Shown piece after piece: positions 51,880 through 64,000 of a stretch of DNA of 64,000 nt. The position numbers and the translations under genes were made by a program. Within the stretch, counting starts at the first letter, position 1. Each line of letters opens with the position of its first letter. Source of the stretch: Physcomitrium patens (Eukaryota > Streptophyta > Bryopsida > Funariales > Funariaceae); NCBI RefSeq assembly GCF_000002425.4, contig NC_037267.1, forward strand, positions 4,159,891 to 4,223,890. The letters run 5' to 3'. Below the pieces are notes generated by a model. It had not been told where the DNA came from, made no database searches, and was given only the letters and a program-made list of their open reading frames with translations.

Positions 51880-52036
51880 AAAGAGAGAGAGATTCAAATA
51901 TAAGTATCCAAGTTTTCAAATTTTATATTTGAAAAATAATCTAATAATTTTAATTAATTTTAATATAATTTTATTCATTCATCAAAATTTTATTTAACTT
52001 TCTAAAAATAATCGAATTTTATAAAATTGAAAAAAA

Positions 52037-52077
<41 letters not shown>

Positions 52078-52264
52078 CTATTGTAAATTTATTCTTATTT
52101 ATTTTAAGACATAATTATCTTAATAAATCTAATAATATTTTTTATGTAATGTTTTTTAAAGTCTAATATGTCAAGTTATTGTATTATCTATTAGATTGTA
52201 ATTATGTACTAAACACACACATACACACACACACCTACACACACACACCTACACACACACACCT

Positions 52265-52311
<47 letters not shown>

Positions 52312-53650
52312 TTGTCTTTAAAACACAAATATAGATTCTAAAGTCTATCTTTAATGTTTAGTATATTTCTTTCTAAAGTATTATATATTATATCTTACTA
52401 CTATTATCTAAAATGTTACATTATATGATATATATGTATATATAGTTATATCTAACATAGAATACATCAAGTAATTTTTATTTTGTTATATTAAAGATTT
52501 TAAATCTTCTATAATCATTTTAAAGCTCATATTAATTATTTTTTACTTCTATATAATTTATATTTTGATTTATTGAATTTATTTATTGAATTTAAATCTC
52601 ATATTAATTTTTTTTATTGAATTATAATTTTTTATTTTTATTAATTTTATTTTATTATTAATATATCTTCTATTAGATGTATTAATATTACTAAAAATCC
52701 TCGCTTTTTTTTAGATTTAATTTATTAGAATAATTATTGTATTATTTTAATATTAAAATTGTAATTTTTAACATTATTAATTAATTTTGTATTAAAGTCT
52801 ATTATTTATTTTTTTATTAAATTATACTGAATGTTTTTGAATTTATAATTTGAATAATACAATCATTTTATTTTATTTATTTATTTTATTTATCTTTGCA
52901 CGTTTGTATGTTTTATTATGTTGACTATATTTGTTTGGTGTGATGGAATATATTTGTGTTGTTTTTGGCTTAATTTTTTACAATGTGGTTCTTTATGATC
53001 CATTATAGTAGTCAACAACCAACAGTAGTGACAGTGCTTGTGTATGTGGTAGCAACACTTCAAGGCAGCAATAGAAATTTTGTTAAACTAAGAATTGCTT
53101 GTTTAAATCAAACCTTCTTCTCTCACATAAAATTGAATTGCACATAGATAGAAAATTTTAACTTTACTATATAGTATATTTTTTTGGTTAGATGCTACAA
53201 ATGTATACAAGTATTTTCTTTTCTTTTTTCTTTTTTCTTTTTTTCCTTATTTTACATTAAAATATTTTATTGGCATCCTTATCCATTATGAATGTCAAAT
53301 TACAGACGTTAATAATTGTTTAAGCCTGTACGTATATAAAGTAGCATATCTTTGCTTTTTAAAAATGTTTTTTATTTTTATTTTTATTTTTTATCATTTA
53401 AAAAATATTCTTATATACTCTTAATTTTAGAATAAACACTATTGAAATCTATTATAATATATGTAATACTTGTATTTGTACAAATATGTGCTTTCTTCAA
53501 ATGTCATCGAAACAAAAATACTTTGCAGGGACCAATCACATTTACATGTTGCATTTAATATTATTTTATCTCAATTTACAAAATCAAAGTGTTGTGCATA
53601 AAACAGCTTTTTTTCCATGCTGAAAATAAAGCAATTTTCACGTCTTGCTA
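48582..53650. other. Very AT-rich DNA with microsatellites, no gene recognised
   Basis: Contains T-run 49853-49875, (TA)n at 50452-50474, 51312-51346, 51843-51877 and 52039-52074, and a compound CA/TA tract at 52212-52307. No coding, RNA or element ends recognised. Confidence 0.45.
52212..52307 (+). repeat. Compound microsatellite: (ACACACCT)-type units then (TA)n
   Basis: CA repeats interrupted regularly by CCTA, giving 10-16 base higher-order units (three CCT interruptions), followed by (CA)n and (TA)n. Confidence 0.9.
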
Positions 53651-55400
53651 CATTTTTTTTGTTATTTAAAGAAGAGCATGTACAACATTTGAGTTTCTAA
53701 GACTGACAAACACTCAAACATTTTCTGTTTGTATCGGAACAGAACAGCGATTATGCTCCAAGTTCAAAGATGTCAATAACACTTGCACACATTTAAAAAC
53801 AAACACTGTGCACTTAATGAGAAAAAGTTCCAACTAGTACAAGAGCAAAGAAATAGTAGGATGAGTACAAGAAAACAGGTGTAGAAGTGGACGTGGTCAT
53901 GAAGAGTCAAAGGGGACCAGTTCTTAGAGACGACTCTGATTCGGGTTGACATTCTCTCCAGAGCAGGGATTTTGATATATAATTGACCATAATTTAGATA
54001 TATAATTGATCATAATCACACACAAACCCACAAACAAAGACAGACAGAAAGATGAGTAAGTGCCGACGAATCTATAGGATTGGAAAGAGGGGATAAATCT
54101 GATGCGGAATCACATCTTTCTCAGCCCCGCCATAGCCAACTGCCATTGACATTGCCGTAGCAAGCAAGGTTAGTGTATGGGCTTCATTCACTCTTCCTCT
54201 TCCTTCTGCATTTCCTTGCTTTATTTTGCAGGAAACAAGCAAGTGGGACTGTATGATATGCGTAGGACTACAGCAGCAGTGCGTTGGAAACTGGGTCCAC
54301 GCTTATGCTTGCGCGGAGGATCAGCTGAATACGAGCTGCGTCATGCTCACGGCGTGGTCAAACGCTGCTCTTGGTGTGGCAAGAAGAAGTGGGAAATAAA
54401 TATGAAAAAAAAAAAAAAAAAAAAAAAAAGAGAGAGAGAGGGAGAGGATAAAACAATGACCTTCAACAAGCACAGCGTGTGTGTGGGTAGTACAATGCTG
54501 GCGATAAATGCATGGTTTGGAGGGAAATGCACTTCGGAGATGCTTACTAATGTACATCCCAGCTCCTTGCCTCTACCTCACCCCTCATTTGTCCTGAAAA
54601 TGCTCGTGTTTATAGGGGATTACAAGAGTGGGTTATTGCTGTTGTCTTTCTTTCTTCATTTTACAAAGATAGATGGGTAAATTCTAGACCTAATAGTGGA
54701 CCTCTTTTTTTCTTTTTCTTTTTTCTTTATTTTCAATTGGGTTGATACAAGGTCATTTGTATCGACAATCAACAATCAATCTGGACACTGAGTAGGATGA
54801 ATATTTTAAATTGATGCTCGTAGAAATGGAAAATTTGGGCAAGTCTGAATTTTTTCTTAAGGTACCCACTTCAGTTGGTAATCCAAGGAAAGGTAGAGCA
54901 AGAGAAAATGGTTTTAGAAATAATTGCATGATGTAACATGAAGCTAACAACTTCACTTAAACTCAAACCCATATTATAGAAACCATGCGAAAGAACCTAT
55001 GTGTTGTATGATTAACAACCAAGATGTAGAAATATTTACTTAAGAAAGATTTTTCTCTATTACCCAGGGCAATGGATGCGCAGAATTACTAGTTCAACTA
55101 CACGGATAATGATCATCTACTTCAGTTAGGTATTCATCTCAAGAATAATGAGGTGGTTTATTTTTAACCCCATTAGACACGAGAATGTGTTTTCGTAGAT
55201 AACACACACTTCTATTCATCTCAGAGGACGCATGATCCCCAAGGTATCATTCTGAACCAGAGATCTGGTTGAATGAAAGCACTTGTTCTGGTGTAGTAGC
55301 CGCTTGTAGGGGGCAGCATGACAATTGGAGCCCTGCGGAGAGGCCATGGAGCTCGTCATATATAGATAGCATTGCTTCACCTGCAAAGGTACTCGAAGGA
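53651..55400. other. Island upstream of UXS with an uncertain small open reading frame
   Basis: Composition becomes gene-like from about 53650. A plus frame at 54177-54680 is 167 codons, but its middle is a (A)n(GA)n simple repeat (54402-54440). A different frame downstream of a possible acceptor at 54230 reads DCMICVGLQQQCVGNWVHAY, then CAEDQLNTSCVM, which is Cys-rich and protein-like yet unassigned. I do not call a gene. Part of this region may be the UXS promoter. Confidence 0.35.
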
Positions 55401-55702
55401 AAAGACCCTTTAGCTTGGAGCTGCTTCCAACGTCAATGCCAGATCTGTCAGTGCAACAGCACCCATCTCCCCCATCTCCCAGTCGCCGCCCCCACCGATA
55501 CCCACTCCAGATTGTCATATTTGTTGCTGCGTAGAGCACCGATTGTTGGGGCGATAGATTGGTGTTGGATTTTATTAGGGTTTATGTTGTTCTGGTGAGA
55601 TTTTAGTGTTTTCGTTGGAGGTGGGGAAGGTTCTGCTGCTTGAGCCGAAAGCCAACTTGTGATACACACACACTTCTTCTACTTTTTCTTTTTTGATTCG
55701 AG
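55401..55702 (+). other. Candidate noncoding first exon / promoter of UXS
   Basis: A strong donor CGAG|GTGAGT at 55703 pairs with an acceptor GGTTTCAG ending at 56302, just 22 bases before the UXS start codon. The sequence before the donor (C-rich 55460-55505, T-rich 55675-55695) looks like a plant leader. The upstream border is unknown. Confidence 0.45.
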
Positions 55703-56324
55703 GTGAGTGTGAGTTCCGGAGTTGTGAGCAGCGATCTTGTGTGTGGGTAGAATGATGGATGATTTCTCTTTTTACATGGGCTTTGTAATGCTGTTGTCGG
55801 GGCTCATGAGATGGGATGCCGCGGATTTAGTTTAGAATTTCTCTTGGAGCTGGGTGTGTGTGAATTTGTTTCAGTGTATATGTACGTAGTGGATCACGTG
55901 AGGTGGAGGTGTTGAAAATGTGATGGAACAGTCTTGCTGTTGCGCATCGGGCCCTTCTTAAATCAGGGGGGCCATTCCATGCTAATTTAATTGGAGGAAG
56001 CGTTCTTGATCTGTGCTGTTTTTCATTTGGTGTCGAGTTCTCTCTTGTTCTTTTCTCCATTCACGCTGGATTGTTCTTCTCTCGTGCCTCGTGCGTAGCA
56101 CTATGGCCATGCTACAATTTCCCACGGGACACTTCCTTTTATTTAAAGAAAAGTGCCCACTTAGAAAAGATATATGAACTGCGTTTTTGAACAATCGCTT
56201 TAGATTCAAAATTGTCTGTCAATTTTGCAGTTAAGAGACCTGAAACGACCAATCGACACTCAGCAGTATTTTTTACTTCTTTTTGTTTGACTATGGTTTC
56301 AGGGAGAACTTGGGGTTTGACGAT

Positions 56325-57723
56325 ATGGCAGGTAATGTAGATTCTGCAAAGGCACCGCCTGCTCCTTCACCTCTGCGCATGTCCAAATTTACAACGGTAA
56401 GCACGCAAATCAATTCTTGGCCAGACCTAATTGGTGGAAGTTATGTAGTCCAGGTTTAAAACGGTGGTTGTGATTCATCGTAAACTGTTATTACTACCTC
56501 CAGCTTTAACTGCTTTTTTAGAAGTTGTGCATCGTCGTGACTCAGTCTTGTTGATTTAAATATTTGAGGTATTTTTCCGTTTCAGGCGAAGATGAGGATC
56601 TTGATCACAGGAGGAGCTGGATTCATCGGGTCTCACTTGGTCGACAGGCTCATGGAAGAGGGCACAAACGAAGTACTGCCTCCTTTCTTGATCAATGCTG
56701 GAGATTTCAACTAAGTGCAGTAACTAATCTCGCAATTTCTTTGGCAATAACAACAAAGGATATATTAGTGACACAGTTTTTTTCTGTTTTACGTGTTTGT
56801 TGTTGGTTTCTTAATGAAACCTGAGGAGCAGTGAGGAAAACCTTAAGCAACCCACACTCCTAACGTGTCATTAGTAGTTAGTGGAGTGTTGTGTCGTTCA
56901 CTTTCTTTGAACAAATATTCACATCTTCAGGTTGTGCTTGTGCTCCCACTTGTGCCAAACATGAGTATTCTTGGATGTTTGTGTCTCACAAGTTATCCAA
57001 TTCCTGTTTTTTGTGTAGGTTATCGTTGCTGACAACTTCTTCTCAGGGTCAAAGGAAAACTTAAAAAAATGGATCGGTCATCCAGATTTTGAGCTCATTC
57101 GACATGGTTCGTGATCACCACCTTATTTTCTTATTTCATAATCCAAACTATATATATTTTCAGCTCACAAATTTCCTTGTGAGTTTGAGTTCAAATTGAA
57201 CTAGTTAACCATTTTAACACTCCCTGATTGTTTATTATGTAGAGACATCATAGTTTATGGTCAAATGAAGAGATCCAATACTCGCGTCATCAGTTTGAAA
57301 TTAAAGTTAAATCTGCAGTGTATTGAACATGCTATTTTATGTTGGTGGGAAGTAAACATCTTAGCTGATTTTGTGTATTTTATCCCTCATATCTGCAGAT
57401 GTGACAGAGACATTATTTGTTGAAGTAGACCAGATTTATCATCTGGCTTGTCCTGCTTCACCCATTTTCTACAAGTACAATGCCGTGAAGGTAAACTGTC
57501 AAACTCTACCAAGAGCATTCGTCCTGTGTAGACCGTTTTTGGGAAACTAAAGCGTGTCATTTCATTTTTTTAACGTCTTCCCAGGATGACATTGGTAGTA
57601 CATAACGTACGCCACTTTAATCTTGTAAAAGGTGTAATTGTAGTTATAGTTACTTTTCAACGATCTATCTTATTATTTGCAGAGCGTGCGAACACACACA
57701 CAGAGACACACACACACACACAC

Positions 57724-57763
<40 letters not shown>

Positions 57764-60094
57764 AATCCTTGAGCGTTTGTAGAGTGAAGAGATATGTGCG
57801 TTTCAGTTTCAGATTGGTTTGAAATTTGGTTTGAAACTTCATTTTGCAGACCATCAAGACAAATGTGATTGGTACGCTCAACATGCTTGGACTCGCTAAA
57901 CGAGTTGGTGCAAGGTGCAAAATTCTTTGTATATCTTGCTCTTTAATTTCTCTTGTCACCAGGAAACTGGCAGCTGGACTTACGATTTCATGTTATGTAT
58001 ACTGCAAGTAGCTCCCTATCCACTTAATCGGTTTGGACCGAGAAGCTGTGACATCTCTAGTAATAAGTATCTATGTAGCTCTCATCCGATGATTAACCTT
58101 GGTTGCTTTATGGAGGCAGGATTCTTCTCACGTCTACCTCTGAAGTTTATGGAGATCCTTTGGAGCATCCTCAGACAGAGGAATACTGGGGAAACGTAAA
58201 CCCAATTGGTAAATCCAACTCACGTTACACGCTTGGTGCACCATCACGCTCTGTGCAGTTTCTGAACTCTGATACACAATCATTCTACACAAAATATTAC
58301 CTTAACGTTGCTTCTTGTCTTGTGTAGGAGTAAGAAGCTGCTATGACGAGGGAAAGCGTGTTGCTGAGACTCTTATGTTTGACTACCATAGGCAGCATGG
58401 CGTTGGTATATACATTCCTCGTGTTGTATCTTTTCTAAGTTAACACGCTCTACGCTTTTATGTCGGTCCAATGTGTACTAGAAGCGTAAAATATTTAAAC
58501 CTGGCAAATTCTTGTCATGCACTCTTGCTATGATTGTTGAACGTGTTAAAGTATTGTATCGATAAAAGTTGACGAAAAAAATAAAGGATGCGATGAAATG
58601 TAGCTCTGAGTGTAGTAGCATCACTGAATTCCAAGAAGCTTGGATCTTGGTCATAATCTCTGCTTTGCTATTCGTGGTGGCAGAAATCCGTGTAGCACGA
58701 ATTTTTAACACCTATGGGCCTCGCATGAATATCGACGATGGGCGAGTAGTCAGCAATTTTATTGCTCAAGCATTAAGGTACTGGTCCTCAAGGTCTCAAA
58801 ATTCAATATTTCCTTAACTTAATGAACTCAACACATTTGACATGATGTACGGGTGTGTAGAGGGGAGACGATGACGGTGCAGGCTCCAGGCACTCAAACT
58901 CGTAGTTTTTGCTACGTCTCTGATATGGTACATCCTGATCCCCTTTATGAATCATCATGCAATTATTGGTGGAGAGTCCGGATGCCTAGCATATCTCACA
59001 GTAGCGGTGTTCGAAAAAGGAATTAGAATTGATTGAGCTGTGGGGATTTGGTTATGTCAGACTCTTGAGATAGATGCAAAGACTGTCGATTGTAGAGGTG
59101 GCCCTTTCACCACCCAGGGGAAACAAATTTCACATTTTTACAAAATTGTAATCCCAACATGTTTGCCGTGCGTGCAGGTAGATGGTTTGTACCGGCTTAT
59201 GAATGGAGACCATACTGGGCCTATCAATATCGGCAACCCAGGTGCTTTTCTCATCTTCGCGTGTTTAACTCATACGTACGCTTCAATGAAAAGCGACCAA
59301 GGTGCTATAGCTCCTGTTACGGCTTTATCTGTTGTTGCTCGGTGATGAACTATGTTTTTCTCACTTGTGGTCACTTCGAATAAAACAGGGGAGTTCACCA
59401 TGTTGGAGCTTGCTGGCTTAGTCAAGGAGGTAACATTCAAAACCTAAACCTCACAAAGTCCAATTTTTAAAAGATATTTACAGAGATCAATTTATGGTTT
59501 AAAATAATCATGTTTGTTTTGCGCAATTTAATTTTGATGCCATCGAAAAGTATACCCAGATGGTTAAGTTGTCTTTAATACTGCATCTTTGTATTCATGG
59601 CAGCTTTGTAGATTTTCTATTTTCTCTTCTGTAGAGAAGAGTGCTACCATTTAAGACTGTTGATGTCTGAATTTGGTTGATCAAATTGCAGCTGATCGAG
59701 CCTTCTGCGGAGACTAAAATCGTTGAGAACACTCCCGATGATCCTCGTAAGCGGAAACCAGACATCACTAAGGCTACTAAGCTTCTTGGGTGGGACCCTA
59801 AGGTTTGCGTCTCTTTCTCATATCGTCACCTGAAGTACCGTTTTAATGTTCGAAACATTTTGATTTAGAGTCATTTGCGTGTTGATTTTTTCGAGTATTT
59901 TCCCACCCAATTATATGGGAATTCTATCCCTCCATTCTTTACCACATACTTGAGCAATGATACCCAAGAAGCTGATAGTGAAATGCGCATATCAGTAATT
60001 TAATTAAGTTTTTACATGTTAGGTGACACTGCGTGAGGGCCTGCCTTTGATGGCAGCAGATTTTAAGGAGAGACTGACGGGCTTGAAGGCATGA
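56325..60094 (+). CDS. UXS: UDP-glucuronate decarboxylase (UDP-xylose synthase), cytosolic type, 13 coding exons, 339 aa
   Basis: An NAD-dependent short-chain dehydrogenase/reductase that converts UDP-glucuronate to UDP-xylose and CO2, the donor for xyloglucan, xylan and other wall polymers. Exons: 56325-56396, 56586-56672, 57019-57106, 57399-57490, 57850-57914, 58120-58208, 58328-58405, 58684-58777, 58861-58927, 59178-59241, 59389-59429, 59692-59802, 60023-60094. All introns are GT-AG, phases fit, and the total is 340 codons with stop. NAD-binding GGAGFIGSH begins at residue 33, with [11 protein letters not shown] closing the second strand. The catalytic Ser/Thr region is TSTSEVYG (139-146) and the YxxxK pair is Y170/K174 in [11 protein letters not shown]. 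Later conserved blocks are [39 protein letters not shown] and [11 protein letters not shown]. It has a short N-terminus without a membrane anchor or signal peptide, so it belongs with the cytosolic isoforms and not the Golgi type II membrane ones. Length matches the ~340 aa cytosolic family. Confidence 0.96.
57691..57760 (+). repeat. (CA)n(TA)n microsatellite in UXS intron 4
   Basis: CA repeats with one GAGA interruption are followed directly by about 18 TA units, entirely inside intron 57491-57849. Likely length-variable, with no effect on coding. Confidence 0.9.
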
Positions 60095-61145
60095 GAGAGG
60101 AGAGCAAGGAATGGCGTTGATGGGGGTGAAAGGGGAGAACCACTCACAAACACTACATTGAATTTTTCTCATTATTTTTTGGCCACGTTATTCTAGGTCT
60201 TTTTTGAGTTTAGTGGTGAGTTGAGACAAATATTTGCTGCTTGTGGCTGGCTGCTTGAATCTATCTGGCAAGGCATTCAAATGTGCGCATCAGCAACCTG
60301 TACTTGTGCTCAGAATAATTTAGTCCTGCAAATATCATCGTTTTAAATAATGTAAGTGTAATGCTGTCATTGTCTGAGATTGGTTTATCTTACAATCATC
60401 TTTACGTTTCGATCCTTTTGCACTATTAAACCCCAAATTCCGAAATGGGTACAGAGATAATTTGGCACAGTTTCTTTCTGACAAGCTTTATTAACGGTAG
60501 TCGTAATCAAAGCAATACATGAGGCTGACGTTGTACTCTTTCGCCAGACCTGCCCTTACAACAATTCTGTCTCGTTTTATTTGTCTTCATTGTGCTTAGA
60601 ATTCTAAATCCAAACCCCACTTCATATCCAAAATCCAAGATCATGATAATCAAATATTCTCATAAATATTGCTGAAGGCCCTTGAAATAGTCATCACATT
60701 AGCCTCGGTGACCACTCTTGGATCAAATGTTGTGAAATGAACTTTTGATCTGCGTGGTGATAGAGGCATACATTGTACCGGTTTTCTGGGATTTACGATA
60801 AAATGGCTCCGATGTGCTTCTGGCAACTACTGCACCAGTGAAACTCAATCAAAGCATAGACACACACATTGAAACACGCATACATACATACATACATACA
60901 TACATATTTCCACCTGCAACACCTACCTTTCTTCAACTAGATAAATCGGTGTTCTATAATTTATTAATCTTGCGTTTTAATTTAGCCCTCCTATCAACTA
61001 GTCAGAATGTAGCTCCCCGAATCCGCCACAGACGAATGCAAACGTCTGATTCATTCAATCCCCCTCGTGCAACCAGTTATTTGCGCAGTTCTTTTAAATG
61101 CTCTGGTGGAAAATGAAACAAAGACGGCAACAGAGCCGATGCAGA
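60095..61145 (+). other. UXS 3' UTR and downstream flank
   Basis: The UXS transcript likely ends within the first 300 bases (T-rich 60160-60205, 'taaataatgtaa' near 60343). A short (ACAT)n tract lies at 60879-60904. No further gene recognised up to the minus-strand fragment at 61146. Confidence 0.45.
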
Positions 61146-61493
61146 TTAAGCCATTTCGCAAGACTTTACCTCCCAGAACCCGCTAGAAAACGACACTTCT
61201 GGATGTGCACTTTTAGGCTCTATCCATCGACCCTCTATAATTGCAATCCCGGCAACGAACACGGTTCCAAAAACACGCAGACTTGATGACTTCTCAGCAT
61301 CTTCTACATGTAAAAGCAATACAGATTATTCTCCAACACACAACTTTTGCAGGCCAATGGTAAGCGGCACCAAATACACAACTGCACCAGTGAATAATAA
61401 AGAGTGAAATATGCGGGCCAATGAGTTGTCCGACATTCCATTGATGGCAAGCATAGTACCCAAGTACTGGGTGATAAAAAATATTGCGACGGA
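61146..61493 (-). CDS. Candidate 3' exons of an unrecognised membrane protein gene
   Basis: Minus-strand frame from about 61493 reads PPWVHSVAIFFITQYLGTML, then AINGMSDNSLARIFHSLLFT and GAVVYLVPLTIGLQ: two hydrophobic segments split by a polar loop. After a possible intron (61304 to about 61345, acceptor ACATGTAG) a second piece reads KSSSLRVFGTVFVAGIAIIE, then GRWIEPKSAHPEV, and stops at 61146. The pieces look protein-like, but the donor that keeps the frame is unclear. Upstream exons were not found and I recognise no family. It could be a decayed gene. Confidence 0.25.
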
Positions 61494-64000
61494 GTGAACC
61501 CATGGTGGCTCATGGGCCAGAATGCGAGCTTAATCCATTTCGGAGCTCGTGCCAGTCTGGCCGTAATGATGGTTTTAGGGATCTGCATGGATTCTCCTCG
61601 CCACATTAACTTCACTGCACATGGGCTCACAGACAAAAATCTCACAATCACAACCAAATTTCCCTTTTAAGAAAAACAAAAGACAAAAAAAAACCATAGC
61701 CGACTGCCACAGAAGTTGATCGCCGACCTGCGAGAGCTCATCAGCTTATCGTTCAACTCCATGATTGCCAATCGACCCACCTCTCTCTCTCGCGATTTCG
61801 CACTTTACCCTGCCCTCGAAGACGAAGAAATTTCAGCTTTAACTAGAATGTTCTCATTCTTACTCACAACTGTAACGATTGGTGTCATATTTGATGGCAC
61901 CCACCTGCACAAGAAAGGAAAATCTCAACTTCTGGCGACTGATTTCTTGTCAGCCAACACTCTGACCGTCGCCTGGCGATGATGGTTTTGAGTATGTTCA
62001 AATTCCAGGAGGTTTTTGGGCGTAAACATTTTGAGACTTTGTGAGAGTTGCTCGATAGAGAAAGGTTGTTCTGGCCGGAACCGTCGTAGTCCCCAACAAT
62101 CCAAAGTTGCCAGAAGCTCTTAGACCTCTTCCCTCGACGCCGACGCTGAAGCAGCAGCCGCTATTGAACACCCATCATCAACTCCACTGTGCCAAGCCAC
62201 TATAGTAGTGTAGAATACAGGTGTAAGGACTTAATAAGCGCTTGTTTATTTTAGGTCCTGATCCACCACTTGCCTGAAGTGCTGTTTTTATTTGTTTTCG
62301 TTTTTATTTTTCTTTCCGTCCTTCCTTCTTTCCTTTCTTCCTTTCTTCTGCTTCTTCTTCTTCCTGTTCTTCTTCTTCCTGCCCTTGTCACAAGCTAGAC
62401 TAGCTACCTAAGTTCCCTTTTTTATGCTCTGCAGGTGCTCGTCAATGGAGCTCACCTTGGGACCATATGAAGGACAGTGTACTGCGGGGACTTCCCCTGT
62501 AGTGCTATGGTATGGTAATCTCTGTGGTTAATTTTCGTGCCGAGGATTTTCGTGTTTTGAAGTGTAGCGAGTTGGGGGTAGTGTCGTTTTAAGCCATGGG
62601 CTGACATTACGGCGGTTAGGGGTGATGAAGACGAAGTTGTGTGATGGTTTGAAGATGGCGAGGTGACATAGGACAGAGTGGAGTGGTTTCAGTGCGGGCT
62701 TTGGTGTCGGTGAGGGAATGCTGACGGATTTGTAGAGAGTTGGGGTAGGGGAGTTCGTTGTACTGATGATTACCCTAGCTTTGGGGAGCTATACATGAGA
62801 AGATGAGCTCATGACGGGGCCATGGAAGGGACGGAGACGAGCGGAGGGGAGCGACAGCGGGGACGGGGAAGAAAGAACAGGTGTAGAGGAGGGGATCTGT
62901 TTGGCTCCTCCCAATATTACTTGCGCTGGTCGTAGTATCTTACTCGGACGGTGCGCGTAGTTGTGTGTGTGTGTGTGTGCGTTTGTATCATATTTTATCT
63001 ATTTTTAATATCTCTCTCGCTCTCACAATGTTTCACTGTGGTTCACACATGGGAGTCAAAAGCTTTGGGCCATCTCTTTCTGGCGTTGAACTGAAGTGGT
63101 TGTACTCAGAATAATTCTGGATTCTAGAGGGCTTGCAAAGTGAGGCACTGAATGTGGTTTATAAGAAGTCGGAACCTAGTTGGCGAGGTCAGGGTGGACT
63201 TTTCTTATCAGTGACGTACCAGGTTTCATGGCCTATTTAGTCTGCTGATGTGCTTGGTGGAGCTCTGACGCTCAACATCTGATTCGGGATGTTAGGAAAG
63301 GAGAAACTGGAACAACGCGTACTTCGTGCTCCGTGTCTCGGGTTTGTGACTCGTGAGACAGGGTGTTTTAGTGGATTGGAAAGTTGTTTTGAAATGTGTT
63401 AATGTGGGCACCGAGTTCTCTATCCGCAACTTATGGTTGGTAGTCTGACTTAGTTACAACCTGCTATGATGGAATTCCTGGATGTCCTACCTGTAGCGCT
63501 GCGTCGTTGATGACAAAAGCTTCTGAAAGACGAGACTTTGGTGCCTTCTACCTCTCCCCAGGTTGAACCTCAAACTTTTGTTTAATTTTGCATTCGTTTG
63601 TTCTGGATTCCAATTCCGATGCATAGTTTCTTGTGCGAGAATCTGAGCGATGGGTCAGAATTTTGAACAGTGTCATCTGAAGTATTTTTTGATTACAATG
63701 GGTAAGCATATTTTATTCTATCAAGATCGATGTACACGTGTCTCGAGGAGATTGAAAATCATCCCTTTGTTCCGAATATTGTAGGATCTTGCCTAGTGTG
63801 TTCGCATTATTTGTATTAAGATTGCCCAAGATTCGTCGGATTACGTGAGATTTTAGGCGTGCGTTCTTTTACCTGTTGGATTGGTTCCATTAAGTAACGA
63901 TTTCAAGCATGTAGTTACTTGTATATTTGTCATCAAATTCAACTCGGACTTTGATCCAGGAGAAAATTTGTTCTTTTTCCAGACATAGTAATATACGACT
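61494..64000. other. Gene-like DNA with no resolved gene; perhaps the leader of a gene beyond the window
   Basis: GC and CpG are high, especially 62560-62970. The longest frame (plus 61716-61982, 88 codons) shows no known motif. A CT-rich tract (62290-62385), an acceptor-like TGCTCTGCAG ending at 62434, a purine-rich leader-like stretch (62800-62895) and a (GT)n run (62963-62979) resemble the composition of the XTH and UXS upstream regions. No start codon with a supported protein is visible. Confidence 0.35.

Noticed and set aside
54177-54680. 167-codon open frame, the longest in the window
   Set aside because: The centre is a Lys/Arg-Glu run from a simple A/GA repeat, neither half matches anything, and a different frame looks more protein-like. 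Length comes from low complexity.
57657-57959. 100-codon minus-strand frame with Tyr-Ile and Cys-Val repeats
   Set aside because: Generated by the (CA)n(TA)n microsatellite in UXS intron 4.
61304-61657. 117-codon minus-strand frame
   Set aside because: It shadows a more protein-like frame in the same DNA and shows no domain. Only the alternative reading is listed, with low confidence.
1-64000. tRNA genes
   Set aside because: I looked for T-arm sequences with matching acceptor stems and found none that I could support by eye; a covariance-model scan would settle it.

Overview
The window looks like nuclear DNA of a land plant, most likely a moss (Physcomitrium-like). Two intron-rich genes encode plant cell-wall enzymes: a xyloglucan endotransglucosylase/hydrolase (XTH) and a cytosolic UDP-glucuronate decarboxylase (UXS). 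They sit in islands of moderate GC within very AT-rich DNA full of (TA)n runs and decayed Ty3/gypsy retrotransposons. A decayed mitochondrial insert carries ribosomal-protein genes in the bryophyte mitochondrial order, and its rps3 lacks the intron typical of seed-plant copies. The species assignment is inference.

Layout. 1-13 kb: nested, decayed Ty3/gypsy remnants. These include an inverted pair of chromodomain ends, three of four copies of a ~1.33 kb LTR-like repeat, and two minus-strand pol fragments (RNase H plus integrase). 13.06-17.33 kb: a mixed-composition island with no gene I can identify. 17.3-27.2 kb: AT-rich repeats with a minisatellite, a small GC island (20.9-21.6 kb), a minus-strand LTR and the fourth LTR-like copy. 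27.27-32.61 kb: a nuclear mitochondrial insertion (NUMT) with relics of rpl2-rps19-rps3-rpl16-rpl5-rpl6-rps13 on the plus strand. 33.28-33.84 kb: an LTR with a purine tract in front. 36-42.9 kb: the XTH gene (5 coding exons, 333 aa), a likely 5'-UTR intron and flanks. 42.9-53.6 kb: AT-rich DNA with no recognisable gene and a 100-base assembly gap. 53.7-60.4 kb: the UXS gene (13 coding exons, 339 aa) with a likely 5'-UTR intron. 60.4-64 kb: gene-like composition, holding an uncertain minus-strand membrane-protein fragment and possibly the leader of a gene beyond the window.

The two confident genes act on related chemistry. UXS makes UDP-xylose in the cytosol, the donor for xyloglucan side chains. 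XTH cuts and rejoins xyloglucan in the wall. Their proximity may be chance. I found no convincing new system. The items most worth checking are the collinear NUMT, the GC-AG intron in XTH, the unexplained island at 13-17 kb and the candidate minus-strand gene at 61.1-61.5 kb.
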